Part shown: piece after piece, positions 24,094 through 32,641 of the stretch | Position numbering within the stretch: position 1 is the stretch's first letter | Layout of the letters: each line of letters starts with the position of its first letter | NCBI GenBank assembly: GCA_963934015.1 | Contig: CAWVWT010000015.1 | Location: 1 to 45,628, forward strand | Direction: 5' to 3' | Source of the DNA: MGIIb-P sp963934015 | GTDB taxonomy: Archaea > Thermoplasmatota > Poseidoniia > Poseidoniales > Thalassarchaeaceae | DNA: 45,628 nt | Translations under genes and position numbers: made by a program | Notes under the pieces: model-generated | Seen by the model: the letters and a program-made list of their open reading frames with translations, nothing else | Database searches by the model: none | Told to the model about the DNA's origin: nothing

Positions 24094-24108
24094 CGACGCA
24101 TAGCGTCG
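24094..24108. promoter_or_regulatory. second hairpin before the DUF835 gene
   Basis: CGACGC-ATA-GCGTCG is a perfect 6-bp stem with a 3-base loop, 8 bases before ATG 24117. Together with the hairpin at 24052 it forms a tandem stem-loop leader. Confidence 0.45.
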
Positions 24109-24116
24109 GTGAGCAG

Positions 24117-26105
24117 ATGGTCGAACTACCAACTGGGAAAGTTAACGAAACACGGCGCGGTGGCGCAGGTGTTCTCGAACTTCTCCTAGTCGACATGCAG
24201 AAGCGTTCCGAATCAGGATATATTCGCTGCGAGGCAGGTGCTCTTGGCGGTGCAGTTGGGCAAATTACTGTCCGAAAAGGGACTCCTTCAATGGTTTTGT
24301 ATGAGGATTCCGAGGGTTCGATACTTTCCGGACATGCGGCCCTAGGGGCTCTACAGGAGGCTGCAACTCTAGAGGGTAGTCAACTGTCTAGGCATGATAA
24401 AATTGATATCGATTTAATTGAGAGTTTGCACCCACTTGCGATATTACATTTGGAAGAAGGCGAAGTTCTGCCTTGGGGTGAAGATTTCGAAGCCGAAGCT
24501 TGGTGGCAGCGGCGTCAAAGAAAGCGCCGACAATGGAAACGACTCGATGCATGGATGCCAGATGGCGAGGTTGAGGTCGATACTCCCTCCACTGAACTCC
24601 CTCCACTGCCATTCCACCCTGGTTCGGAGTTGTTGCCGGGCATGGTCGCACTCGTTGACACACAAACACCTGGTGCAGTGATGTTGATGGCAGCTCACCT
24701 CGGCCGTATTGGGCACCCTCTGCTGGTCATCTCACGAACCCCTGGTAATCGGTTGGAAGATGAAGTTGGGTTGCCAGCATCCGTGACCACATGGTTGACT
24801 GAAAAGGGGGATGGTGAAAATATATGTAGTGCCACATTGGAAGAAGTACGACGAAAAATCGATGGTTTCTTGTTCGGTGCCAATCGAGCATGCATCCTTC
24901 TTGATGGCCTTGAATACCTCTCTGGATTGCATGGATTTGATCGTTCGCTGGAATTGATTCGTTTCCTTGTAGATTCTATTACATCTGACGAACATCTTCT
25001 ACTTCTGCCAGTTGATCTTGATGTATTCACCCCTCGACAACGTGCCATTCTTGTGCGAGAAGTCGACATCCTTGATGGTGTACGAGTGAGCCATTGGGCA
25101 GAGAGGCCTGCCAGACTAGAAGGCCATCCATTTTGTTCGGATGATTGGTCTGCAATTGAGATTCCTGAACCAATCGTCCACACCCCTCAACCAGTTACCA
25201 GCCCTGAAGTCACAGATTCCGACAATCGGTGGTCGATTAGCGGTGTAGTCGATGCTTGGCGAGAAGAACGCCAGTCAGAGATTCAAGAGGTCACTGATGC
25301 TGTGGATTCAATCGAGGCAATAGATGAACAGTTGCCTGAATGGGCCACAGTTCCTTCAGCAAATCGCGGTGATGGTGAGGTGCCAACCGTACAACCTGAA
25401 ATTGTAGTCGAAGTTGAAGCAACACCAGAAAACGAAGAGAAAATTGCACCTGAAATAATTCCTGATTCACCGAAGGATCCGAAACCCCCCACCATCAATC
25501 ACCGCGGAAATACCGCCCGGAAGATTCGACGCACCCAGTTTGCCAAAGATGGCCTCATCCATTTGAATCCGACAGACGTAGGCGAAATAATCACGGAAGA
25601 CCCGAATCGATTTGAAAAAGACGGAATGGATTTGGCAGCCACCCGTGCCCGAGATGTCGAAGCCAAGGTAGTCATTCCAGGGAATGTGGTTACCGAGAGA
25701 AACAAACTTGATTTCGCGGCAAGTAGATCTCGAATCATTGAACCTGGCGTTAATTATGAGACCGGTCCAGATATGCGCGTTATTGGCATGGGTGCTGCGA
25801 GTCGGGCTGCTGCCGGTGGTGACTTTTCCGAAGTCACCCCTCCATTGAGTTCGAACACAGCGGTACGAGAGGCCAGCAGCCGCTCTCAACGAACGCAGCA
25901 CCTAACTGGGCGGTTAGCGGAAACGGAAAAATCCTCAGTCAGAGCGATGGAAAATACATTTTCTGGTCGGGGGAATACTCAAGTGACAATTTGGGAACGA
26001 CTACGCAAGTTAGAAGCACGGGGTGTGGAAATCCAATCGATTGTCGACATGTTCGAGATTGATCCAGATGGCGCCCTAGACGCTCTCAAGGAGGCTGAAA
26101 AATGA
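24117..26105 (+). CDS. DUF835-containing multidomain protein, likely partner of the DnaA-like ATPase
   Basis: From ATG 24117 (MVELPTGKVNE) the protein is 662 residues. The frame is open to 24009 but that part holds two hairpins. The N-terminal domain (about 10-110) has VLELLLVDMQKRSESGYIRC and VGQITVRKGTPSMVLYED, a roadblock/DUF4388-like pattern. A central domain resembles archaeal DUF835: LLVISRTPGNRL, CILLDGLEYLSGLHGFDRSL and LLLLPVDLDVFTPRQRAIL. A long acidic, Pro-rich linker follows, then two similar repeats (ATRARDVEAKVVIPGNVVTE and ASRSRIIEPGVNYETGPD). The C-terminal helix is RLRKLEARGVEIQSIVDMFE. It overlaps the ATPase gene by ATGA. A signalling or adaptor role is inferred. Confidence 0.8.
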   Translation: MVELPTGKVNETRRGGAGVLELLLVDMQKRSESGYIRCEAGALGGAVGQITVRKGTPSMVLYEDSEGSILSGHAALGALQEAATLEGSQLSRHDKIDIDLIESLHPLAILHLEEGEVLPWGEDFEAEAWWQRRQRKRRQWKRLDAWMPDGEVEVDTPSTELPPLPFHPGSELLPGMVALVDTQTPGAVMLMAAHLGRIGHPLLVISRTPGNRLEDEVGLPASVTTWLTEKGDGENICSATLEEVRRKIDGFLFGANRACILLDGLEYLSGLHGFDRSLELIRFLVDSITSDEHLLLLPVDLDVFTPRQRAILVREVDILDGVRVSHWAERPARLEGHPFCSDDWSAIEIPEPIVHTPQPVTSPEVTDSDNRWSISGVVDAWREERQSEIQEVTDAVDSIEAIDEQLPEWATVPSANRGDGEVPTVQPEIVVEVEATPENEEKIAPEIIPDSPKDPKPPTINHRGNTARKIRRTQFAKDGLIHLNPTDVGEIITEDPNRFEKDGMDLAATRARDVEAKVVIPGNVVTERNKLDFAASRSRIIEPGVNYETGPDMRVIGMGAASRAAAGGDFSEVTPPLSSNTAVREASSRSQRTQHLTGRLAETEKSSVRAMENTFSGRGNTQVTIWERLRKLEARGVEIQSIVDMFEIDPDGALDALKEAEK

Positions 26106-27964
26106 CGGTTATCCGTACGCCACTTCGAGACGCCATGGAACGCAGTCGCCGTTTTCTCGGTGAATCCAATCGAGAACCCAACAACCCTGAGGGCAAGAGT
26201 ACCCTGCTCGACCATATATCCATCCGAGAACGTGCTCGTGCCGAGGCGAGATTTGCGGCTCGGCATGATTTACCTGCCAATGCCCCATCTCCTTTGGAAA
26301 GATTGTCAATTCTCAGTGGTGATGAAACCGATTATGCAGATACAGTTCACGCCCGACTTGAAGCGATGAGGGGTCGTATTCTAGAGGATAGCCCTCTGAA
26401 TTTAGATCCGCAGCAATCGAAGTTACCTGCCGGCACACCTCGTTGGGTCGTAGGAGAGGATGGACCCTCATCACGAGACCCAATCATTCCCATTTGGCGA
26501 GAAGTATTGGATCAGCACAGGGGCTTGAACCCTGCTGAACCATTGAGTAGCGCTGAATTGGGTAGCCCTCAAATATCCAATCTCGGGCCAGCCCCATCTT
26601 CAATGGAATATGCAGGCCATTGGCCACCATATCTTACCGAGCGTTCTGGTCTAGATTTTGCTCGTTGGCAAGAAGGCCCATCGAATAGAATTGCTACACA
26701 GGCAGCCAACGAGGTGATCGATTACCCAGGTCGTCGATTGAATCCACTCCTGATCCATGGTACTTCGGGGACAGGGAAGAGTCACTTGTTGTGGGCCACC
26801 GGTGAATCGCTACATTCGAGTATCCCCGACCGCGATGTGCGGCTTATTACAGCTGAAACATTCCCTGAACATCTTCCCGATGGGTGGGATGACCTACTCC
26901 TGTATGCCAGCACACTCCTCATCGACGATGCCGACCGCATTCTGATGCGTCCGAGTGGTGCAGCAATTCTGGCAAACATTGTCGGTTGGGCAATCGACAT
27001 TGGTGCACAAGTCATTCTAACCTCTTCACGACGATTGGCTGCGGATTCTCTCCCTATCGGTCGACTGCGTCAAGCGATTTCATCCGGGGTTCATGTTGAA
27101 CTTGGCACCCCATCTGAAGCGACGATGCTACTGATGCTTAGACGCAACACACTGTCGCGCGGCGTATCCCTTACCGATCCACAACTCCAGGTCATGGTAA
27201 GTCGTAGTAGAGGGCAATGGAGTCGGGTGAAAGCAGATTTCGAAACCGTCTGCCTCGCCTTGGATTCAGGTGTCTTAATCATGGGCGCAGCAGATATCCG
27301 AACATTGCTTTCTGGTGAGCCACCAACCATGACCGAACATATTGTAGAAGAGGTGATGGATACTGATGCTCGTGGCGCACAAATCGTTTCAGAAATACTC
27401 GATGCTGTACTGCCTGAACCGGCCGAACATCGTGCTGAAATCATCAGTGAGAGAATGGAAGTGACCGATGATTACGTACCTCCTGAAATCACCCTCCCCT
27501 CATCACTAGAGGCAGCAGAATCTCTCACGGCAGATACCTTGCGTGGACATCTCGAAGAAATCGCAGAACGTGGTTCAAAGTCTACCAGTGCCCCTGAAAT
27601 TCCAGTCGGACAGAACATAGATGCCTTGACTGACTCAGCACTAGAACACTTGGAAAGCATCATCCATGAGCATCGGTTTGAGTTGAGAGAATTAAATCGA
27701 GAAATCCACCATATCTCGAAACGTGTTGATTCAGCATCTTCTGATGAATTGGTATCGTTTACAGATCGGATGTTGGCCATCGAGGGACACCTCGATAAGT
27801 TGCAGGAATTGAGTGCTGGAGAATACGCTCCACCCATGGATGATTTCGACCCAAGTGAATTGATACAAGCAACCGATAAGCCGGTCCTCATTCCAGATTA
27901 TAGTGAGCCGCAGATGGCCATTCTATGGCCACTTAAACGTCGTGTTCTCCTTCCTGTTGAGTAA
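26102..27964 (+). CDS. DnaA/Hda-like AAA+ ATPase without DNA-binding domain
   Basis: The central part (about 178-390) reads like the AAA+ domain of bacterial DnaA. LDFARWQEGPSNRIATQAAN matches the DnaA F-x-VGxSNRLA entry, and NPLLIHGTSGTGKSHLL (214-230) carries Walker A with Lys226. Walker B is TLLIDDADRI (271-280), sensor I is VILTSSRR, and SRGQWSRVKADFETVCLAL resembles the sensor II helix. The usual arginine-finger segment (RLKSRF) reads RLRQAI, so the finger may be missing. No DnaA domain IV is present. Instead there are about 230 residues ending in a coiled coil (LESIIHEHRFELRELNREIH). The N-terminal 170 residues are low-complexity and helical. Archaeal replication uses Orc1/Cdc6, so this is not a replication initiator by default. 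Confidence 0.82.
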   Translation: MTVIRTPLRDAMERSRRFLGESNREPNNPEGKSTLLDHISIRERARAEARFAARHDLPANAPSPLERLSILSGDETDYADTVHARLEAMRGRILEDSPLNLDPQQSKLPAGTPRWVVGEDGPSSRDPIIPIWREVLDQHRGLNPAEPLSSAELGSPQISNLGPAPSSMEYAGHWPPYLTERSGLDFARWQEGPSNRIATQAANEVIDYPGRRLNPLLIHGTSGTGKSHLLWATGESLHSSIPDRDVRLITAETFPEHLPDGWDDLLLYASTLLIDDADRILMRPSGAAILANIVGWAIDIGAQVILTSSRRLAADSLPIGRLRQAISSGVHVELGTPSEATMLLMLRRNTLSRGVSLTDPQLQVMVSRSRGQWSRVKADFETVCLALDSGVLIMGAADIRTLLSGEPPTMTEHIVEEVMDTDARGAQIVSEILDAVLPEPAEHRAEIISERMEVTDDYVPPEITLPSSLEAAESLTADTLRGHLEEIAERGSKSTSAPEIPVGQNIDALTDSALEHLESIIHEHRFELRELNREIHHISKRVDSASSDELVSFTDRMLAIEGHLDKLQELSAGEYAPPMDDFDPSELIQATDKPVLIPDYSEPQMAILWPLKRRVLLPVE

Positions 27965-27982
27965 TGACAAAAAATCCAGTTT

Positions 27983-28441
27983 TTAATCCAATTTCCTGAA
28001 GCCTTTCTCAGCGATTCGATCCTTGTCCAAGTGTCCTTGGATAACCGGTAATGAAATCACTTTTGAACCCGGTTGACGTAGCCCTGGACACAGTTGAACG
28101 GTCTTGTGCCAAGATCGATTTGAAGCCATATTTTCATTCCACCATGGAAAAGCAGAGCATTGGTCTGGCTTAGCCTCATACACACTGCAGGTTTTGTCCC
28201 TATTGAGGTAGATACAGACATCATCTTCAGGGCGTGAGCGCAGAACATATCGGCCATTGTTACTTCTTCGACAATCTCGATCCAACCAATCTTGTATAGG
28301 CATTTCAAGATGCCCAGCAAGTCTTTCAGCATCATGTGGTGCTAGAAATACGACACCTCCGGGTTGGTCACAGCACTTGCCGCAATCCGGTTGGCATTCG
28401 AATCGGACACCATGAGAATACCACGGTTCTCGCTTGCCCAT
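27983..28441 (-). CDS. YkgJ-family cysteine-cluster protein
   Basis: From ATG 28441 (MGKREPWYSHGVRF) the 152-residue protein has the CxxxCxxCC cluster FECQPDCGKCC (residues 15-24). Further conserved cysteines lie at about 76, 85 and 95 in DVCIYLNRDKTCSVYEAKP and DQCSAFPWW, the YkgJ/UPF0153 pattern. The family is thought to bind Zn or an Fe-S cluster and has no fixed role. The frame continues upstream to 28594 through the divergent promoter and is rejected. It is convergent with the DnaA-like gene, 18 bases apart. Confidence 0.9.
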   Translation of the reverse strand: MGKREPWYSHGVRFECQPDCGKCCDQPGGVVFLAPHDAERLAGHLEMPIQDWLDRDCRRSNNGRYVLRSRPEDDVCIYLNRDKTCSVYEAKPDQCSAFPWWNENMASNRSWHKTVQLCPGLRQPGSKVISLPVIQGHLDKDRIAEKGFRKLD

Positions 28442-28543
28442 GGGTAGGGCGACTTGGGCCTCCGTTTTCGATATTCTGTATGTAATACACCCAACCCTTG
28501 CCCTTATACCGAACCCTCCGCTCGCGAAGACCGAGGAGTGAAC

Positions 28544-29722
28544 ATGAGCGAAGAGAACGGTAAGGAAGTCCTCTTTGAGGTCACTGAGGACCATCTTGAC
28601 ACCGGTCTACGTGGTGTTCCTGTTGGAACTTGCCGAACTTCATTTGTCGACCCCAAGAAAGGAGTTCACTACTGTGGTTACCCTGTCGGTGATTTGGCAG
28701 ATATGGACCCCGAGGATGTCATATTCTTGCTATTTGAAAAGAGATTGCCAAATCGGCAGGAGTCGCAGGACTTTCGCCATGAATTGGCACAACGTGCTAG
28801 CCGTCTTCCAACAGGTGCGCTTCGTGTGTTAGAATCTCTAACCCCCAGTTCAGGACACCCAATGGATTGGTTGAGTATCGGAATCCAGGCGCTTGGTGTT
28901 GCTGAAACAACCGGTGATATCCGAGCAGATGGCCTGAATCTCATCTCGCGGATGCCTGAACTGATGGCCACTATCTTTCGTTTGCGAGGTGGCCGTGGAT
29001 TACCTGAAGTGGCTAGCGAGCCGGAAAAAGGAATGGTCGAAAATTTTGTTCATCTACTCGGAATGGATGGTGCAGATGCAGAACGCATGACACGTACTCT
29101 TCGAGTGTTCCTCGTCCTCCACATGGACCATGGTGGTGGCAACCTTTCCACATTTACAGGAAAAGCCGTTGCCAGTGGATGGGCTAGCCTTTACGCTTCA
29201 ATCTCAAGTGCCATGAATGCACTATCTGGCCCACTGCATGGCCGTGCGAACCAATCTTGTCTTGAATTTGTGCAGCGTATTGGTACATCCGATGAAGCCG
29301 AAGTAGAATCCTTCGTGCGCAAGGAATTAGCTGCTCGTCGCCCCATTTACGGATTTGGTCATGCTGTACTACGTGCAGAAGATCCGAGGGCAGCCGCACA
29401 GTTCAAGCTCGGTGAAGAAATCTGTCCTGATGATGAAAATTTCCAGACGGTCAAGACCTTGCGCGTTGTTGCGCCAAAAGTGCTCAGTGAAAACCCCAAG
29501 ATTAGCAATCCAAATGCAAATGTCGATATTGCATCGGGTACTCTTCTCAATGCGGTTGGGTTCCACAAGCCGGATTACTACACGACATTCTTTGGATGGG
29601 CACGTGTTGCTGGCATCTCTGCGCAAATTCTCGATGAGAGGAATGCACGCGGTGGCCGAGGAACACCCATCTATCGACCCAAGTACTACGCGGCGGATCC
29701 AACCATTCGCCGGCTTGAATGA
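28544..29722 (+). CDS. gltA: citrate synthase
   Basis: Citrate synthase condenses acetyl-CoA with oxaloacetate. Start ATG 28544 (MSEENGKEVLFEVT) gives 392 residues, typical of the archaeal/type I dimeric form. Catalytic residues are visible: His232 in SGPLHGRANQ, His273 in YGFGHAVLRAEDPRA and Asp328 in NVDIASGTLL. The N-terminal half contains DWLSIGIQALG and DHGGGNLSTFTGKAVAS. A 2-methylcitrate synthase activity cannot be ruled out by sight. A longer frame upstream (28454) covers the divergent region. Its stop directly abuts the GDPD-like gene. Confidence 0.94.
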   Translation: MSEENGKEVLFEVTEDHLDTGLRGVPVGTCRTSFVDPKKGVHYCGYPVGDLADMDPEDVIFLLFEKRLPNRQESQDFRHELAQRASRLPTGALRVLESLTPSSGHPMDWLSIGIQALGVAETTGDIRADGLNLISRMPELMATIFRLRGGRGLPEVASEPEKGMVENFVHLLGMDGADAERMTRTLRVFLVLHMDHGGGNLSTFTGKAVASGWASLYASISSAMNALSGPLHGRANQSCLEFVQRIGTSDEAEVESFVRKELAARRPIYGFGHAVLRAEDPRAAAQFKLGEEICPDDENFQTVKTLRVVAPKVLSENPKISNPNANVDIASGTLLNAVGFHKPDYYTTFFGWARVAGISAQILDERNARGGRGTPIYRPKYYAADPTIRRLE

Positions 29723-30889
29723 TTAGCGGAAGTCTTTGCCGCTACCACGGTGCCCCAATAAACGACTCATTTCCCAAGGCATCGTCTGCGGACTTGAATC
29801 GCTTGCCAGCTCATCGATATCATGTCCCCAATTCCAACGTTTTCTCCAAATCGAGAGGAATCCTCTACGCTCAATATCGGTCAATTCGTGCCAAGGTGTA
29901 ACTTCTCTTGCAGCCTCTTCAATCAAAGCGGTGTGATCAGTGGGATCAGCATTGCGAAGCAATGCTTCACGTTCTAAATCTAGAGGCTGGCTGGCCCACC
30001 GGGTCCATCTTGCACCCCCGTTTGGGTGCGTCGTAGTTTCAGGGGATGTATCGTCAGTCATTCCAGTAAGCCCGAGTTGATGTAGAGAATCTTCTACGGC
30101 GAGGGGTGTTGGCCAAACATAGGCTTGGTATCCACTTCGCAACCGGTTTAATCGACGACCGGTGTACCCAGTCAATCCGAATGTTCGGCCGAGCGTGATA
30201 TGGCGGGTTGCCCCGTACAAATATTCCAATGCGCATGGGAGAATGGGTGCGCCCACCATTTTCTGATGTTTTAGGTGGAAGGCCAATGAAAGCCACATGA
30301 ATGATGGTAAGGTTAGAATTCGCTTCATCCTCTTCCCGCCGATTTCAGGAATTGCGGGTTGGAGTTGAGCCACAGGCCACCTTACGTTCGCGCGCGCGCA
30401 CGTGCGGCGGAATCTTCGTTTGAACGAAATGAGGACGACATTGGGTTGTTGCAATCCTACTTCGTTGAGCATTGAGTCCGTCAATTTGGCCATGATTTTG
30501 GCATGTTTCTCACGTTTTTTCGGTTTCACTGAGCCCGCAATTTTTGAATTGGGGTGTGGCATTTTCAGTTCAACACAGGCAACCTTCCCATGTTCTCTCC
30601 AAGAATGAGTGAACACATCATCTGCCAAGAGTTGTTCAAAGGTTTGAACCCCCAATTCAGCCAATTCTTCTGATGTATGATCTTCTGTCCATTTTGAGCC
30701 ACCAATCTTCTCGGTTTGCTCTTTGGAGAGATGGTTATCATGAAACAGAACCAATTCGCCATCCATGGTCAATCGCATGTCGAATTCGACACCATCAAAT
30801 TGTGTCATCCCATGCCGAAGTCCGTCGATTGAATTCTCGATGGGCTTGGTCCAATCCCCTGACATCGACCGTTGATGTTTGCTGCCCAT
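29723..30889 (-). CDS. glycerophosphodiester phosphodiesterase-like protein (GDPD family), with the HRG motif at the C-terminus
   Basis: GDPD enzymes cleave glycerophosphodiesters to glycerol-3-phosphate. ENSIDGLRHGMTQFDGVEFD followed by MRLTMDGELVLFHDNHLSKE matches the Glu-Asp and His-Asp metal/catalytic core, and VACVELKMPH is the next conserved strand. A barrel-closing GYQAYVWPTPL appears around residue 250. Normally the family starts HRGxxxxxPENT. Here the N-terminus is only MGSKHQRSMSGDW, while the extreme C-terminus reads LLGHRGSGKDFR. ATG 30889 is the first credible start, with a stop 10 bases upstream, so no N-terminal HRG strand is missed. It is 388 residues, with a helical C-terminal extension. 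Confidence 0.85.
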   Translation of the reverse strand: MGSKHQRSMSGDWTKPIENSIDGLRHGMTQFDGVEFDMRLTMDGELVLFHDNHLSKEQTEKIGGSKWTEDHTSEELAELGVQTFEQLLADDVFTHSWREHGKVACVELKMPHPNSKIAGSVKPKKREKHAKIMAKLTDSMLNEVGLQQPNVVLISFKRRFRRTCARANVRWPVAQLQPAIPEIGGKRMKRILTLPSFMWLSLAFHLKHQKMVGAPILPCALEYLYGATRHITLGRTFGLTGYTGRRLNRLRSGYQAYVWPTPLAVEDSLHQLGLTGMTDDTSPETTTHPNGGARWTRWASQPLDLEREALLRNADPTDHTALIEEAAREVTPWHELTDIERRGFLSIWRKRWNWGHDIDELASDSSPQTMPWEMSRLLGHRGSGKDFR

Positions 30890-30943
30890 ATTCAAGCGTC
30901 ACCCTGCATCAAGCCTAAACACCGTCCATCCTAGTTTACTTCA

Positions 30944-32641
30944 ATGTCAGATACGAAGCGGAAGTCCATCCTCGGTTACTGCATGTACGATTGGGGTAAA
31001 TCCGCCTTTGAAACAAGCGTGACCACCGCTATTCTACCAGCCTGGTTCGCCTATCTCTTCCTTGAGGCCAATGGGCTGACTACGAATTTGGTCGGGGCCG
31101 AGATGACCGCAGACGCCGTTTGGGCCTATTCGGTCGCAATCGCGACATTGCTTGTCGCCATATTGAGCCCGTCCTTCGGCGTCATCGCCGATCGGCGCCG
31201 CATCAAGATGAAGGCGCTAAAGTGGTTGACATGGATCGGTTCGGTGAGCGTGCTTCTGCTCGCAATCACACCTCTCTTCTCCCTCTCCTTCCAGTGGATG
31301 TGGATCATGATCATGTTCATGCTCGCCAACGTCGGATTGAACGGCGCGGGCGTGTTCTACAACTCCCTGCTGCCTCACATTGGCGAAGAGCACGAGATGG
31401 ATTCGATCTCAAACAAGGCCTATGCCTACGGCTACCTCGGTGGCGGCCTGCTGCTGGTCTTCCACCTCGGATTGGTGATGGGGGTCAGCGGTGACTGGGT
31501 CATCCCATTCTGCATGGCCTCCTCGGGGCTGTGGTGGTTCGGATTCGCTTGGTACACCTTCGCCTATGTCGCCGAGCCACCAATCGAGAACGAACTCGAG
31601 GAATTGACCTTGAAGGAAGCGAGCAAAATCGGCGTCACAGAGGTCGCCAATACCCTGATGGAGATGAAGAGATTCAGGACCCTTTTCATCTACATGCTCG
31701 CATATTTCTTCTTCATCGACGGCATCAACAGCGTCACCTCGTTGGCGGGCGCCTTCGGCGTCACGGTCCTTGGACTCACGGTGCAGGAGCTCATCATTAC
31801 CATCGTCGTCATCCAGTTCGTCGCCTTCCCTGCCGCCTTCTTCTTCACTTGGTTGGCCGAGCGCTACTCGACCAAGAAGGCACTCTCCTTCTCTCTCGTG
31901 ATGTGGTGCGTGATGATTGTCGGTGCCATGGGCTTCGCTCCGTTGGAACTGTCGGAACCCGCGGAATATGATTTTCAATTCGAACCGATGGAGGGGTCGG
32001 ACAATTACACGTTGACCACCCTGCACGAGGAGCCTTTCGGCAGCAGCGATGATGATCAGGCAATTCAGGAGGATTGGCAGCATCTACTCGATGGTGGGAA
32101 CGTTTCGTGGTCAGATGCGATCGTGCTGCTCGGCGGATTGGAGGAGACGAGATTCAGTGCCCACCTCGGAATCGACCCCAGTGGAGAAAGTACCGAGGTC
32201 AACATGGTCGGCATCGACCATCCAACAAATCTCGGGGATGGTGAATTCGATGCCATTCCAATCGCGGCGCGGTCCATTGTGTGGGCTCCGCTCGGCATCA
32301 CCATCCTCTTCCAATGGTTGATTCTGGGTTGCATGGCCGGTGTGCTGATGGGTGGCAGCCAGGGATTGGCTCGGAGCCTCTTCGGTCAAATGGTTCCAGA
32401 AACCAGGAGTACCGAATTCTTCGGCTTCTTCGGCTTCTTCGGCAAGGTAGCCGCCTTCATGGGTCCGCTTCTCTACGGGACCCTATCCGTGATGTTTGAC
32501 AGTCGGGTCGCAATAGCAAGTTTGGCCGTCTTAATCATCGTCGGTACCGTGATGATGTGGTGGGTCGATGTAGAGGACGGCATCGCAGTGGCGAATGCCG
32601 AGGATGAACGCATCCGCGCCCTCAATTCGGTAGGGGAATAA
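30944..32641 (+). CDS. UMF1-type major facilitator superfamily transporter
   Basis: The 565-residue protein opens with ILGYCMYDWGKSAFETSVTT, the UMF1/Atg22-like signature (YDWxxSxF). It contains about twelve membrane segments, the MFS loop FGVIADRRRIKMKALKW and YGYLGGGLLLVFHLGL. Between the middle and late segments (about 340-445) there is a soluble, acidic loop outside the membrane of roughly 100 residues that is not part of the core fold. UMF1 proteins are putative metabolite exporters or importers with poorly known substrates. The gene has a clearly higher GC content than its flanks and overlaps tatC tail to tail by 20 bases. Confidence 0.88.
   Translation: MSDTKRKSILGYCMYDWGKSAFETSVTTAILPAWFAYLFLEANGLTTNLVGAEMTADAVWAYSVAIATLLVAILSPSFGVIADRRRIKMKALKWLTWIGSVSVLLLAITPLFSLSFQWMWIMIMFMLANVGLNGAGVFYNSLLPHIGEEHEMDSISNKAYAYGYLGGGLLLVFHLGLVMGVSGDWVIPFCMASSGLWWFGFAWYTFAYVAEPPIENELEELTLKEASKIGVTEVANTLMEMKRFRTLFIYMLAYFFFIDGINSVTSLAGAFGVTVLGLTVQELIITIVVIQFVAFPAAFFFTWLAERYSTKKALSFSLVMWCVMIVGAMGFAPLELSEPAEYDFQFEPMEGSDNYTLTTLHEEPFGSSDDDQAIQEDWQHLLDGGNVSWSDAIVLLGGLEETRFSAHLGIDPSGESTEVNMVGIDHPTNLGDGEFDAIPIAARSIVWAPLGITILFQWLILGCMAGVLMGGSQGLARSLFGQMVPETRSTEFFGFFGFFGKVAAFMGPLLYGTLSVMFDSRVAIASLAVLIIVGTVMMWWVDVEDGIAVANAEDERIRALNSVGE

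Noticed and set aside
24009..24116. 36-residue extension of the DUF835 protein
   Set aside because: It would translate through two perfect hairpins and shows no conserved feature; ATG 24117 is preferred, although this is not proven.
26102..27964. Reading the DnaA-like protein as the chromosomal replication initiator and the gap before it as an origin
   Set aside because: The DNA-binding domain IV is absent, there are no clustered DnaA-box-like repeats nearby, and archaea use Orc1/Cdc6.
28475..28487. TGTAT-GTA-ATACA inverted repeat before the YkgJ gene
   Set aside because: 5-base arms in a short AT-rich stretch; too weak to separate from chance.
28454..28543. N-terminal extension of citrate synthase
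   Set aside because: The 30 extra residues are Arg/Pro/Cys-rich, not protein-like, and lie in the divergent gap with the YkgJ gene.
31409..32083. A 224-residue minus-strand frame opposite the UMF1 gene
   Set aside because: It is an antisense shadow of the GC-rich transporter gene; composition is His/Gln/Glu/Asp-rich with no domain, and the sense frame has clear UMF1 motifs.
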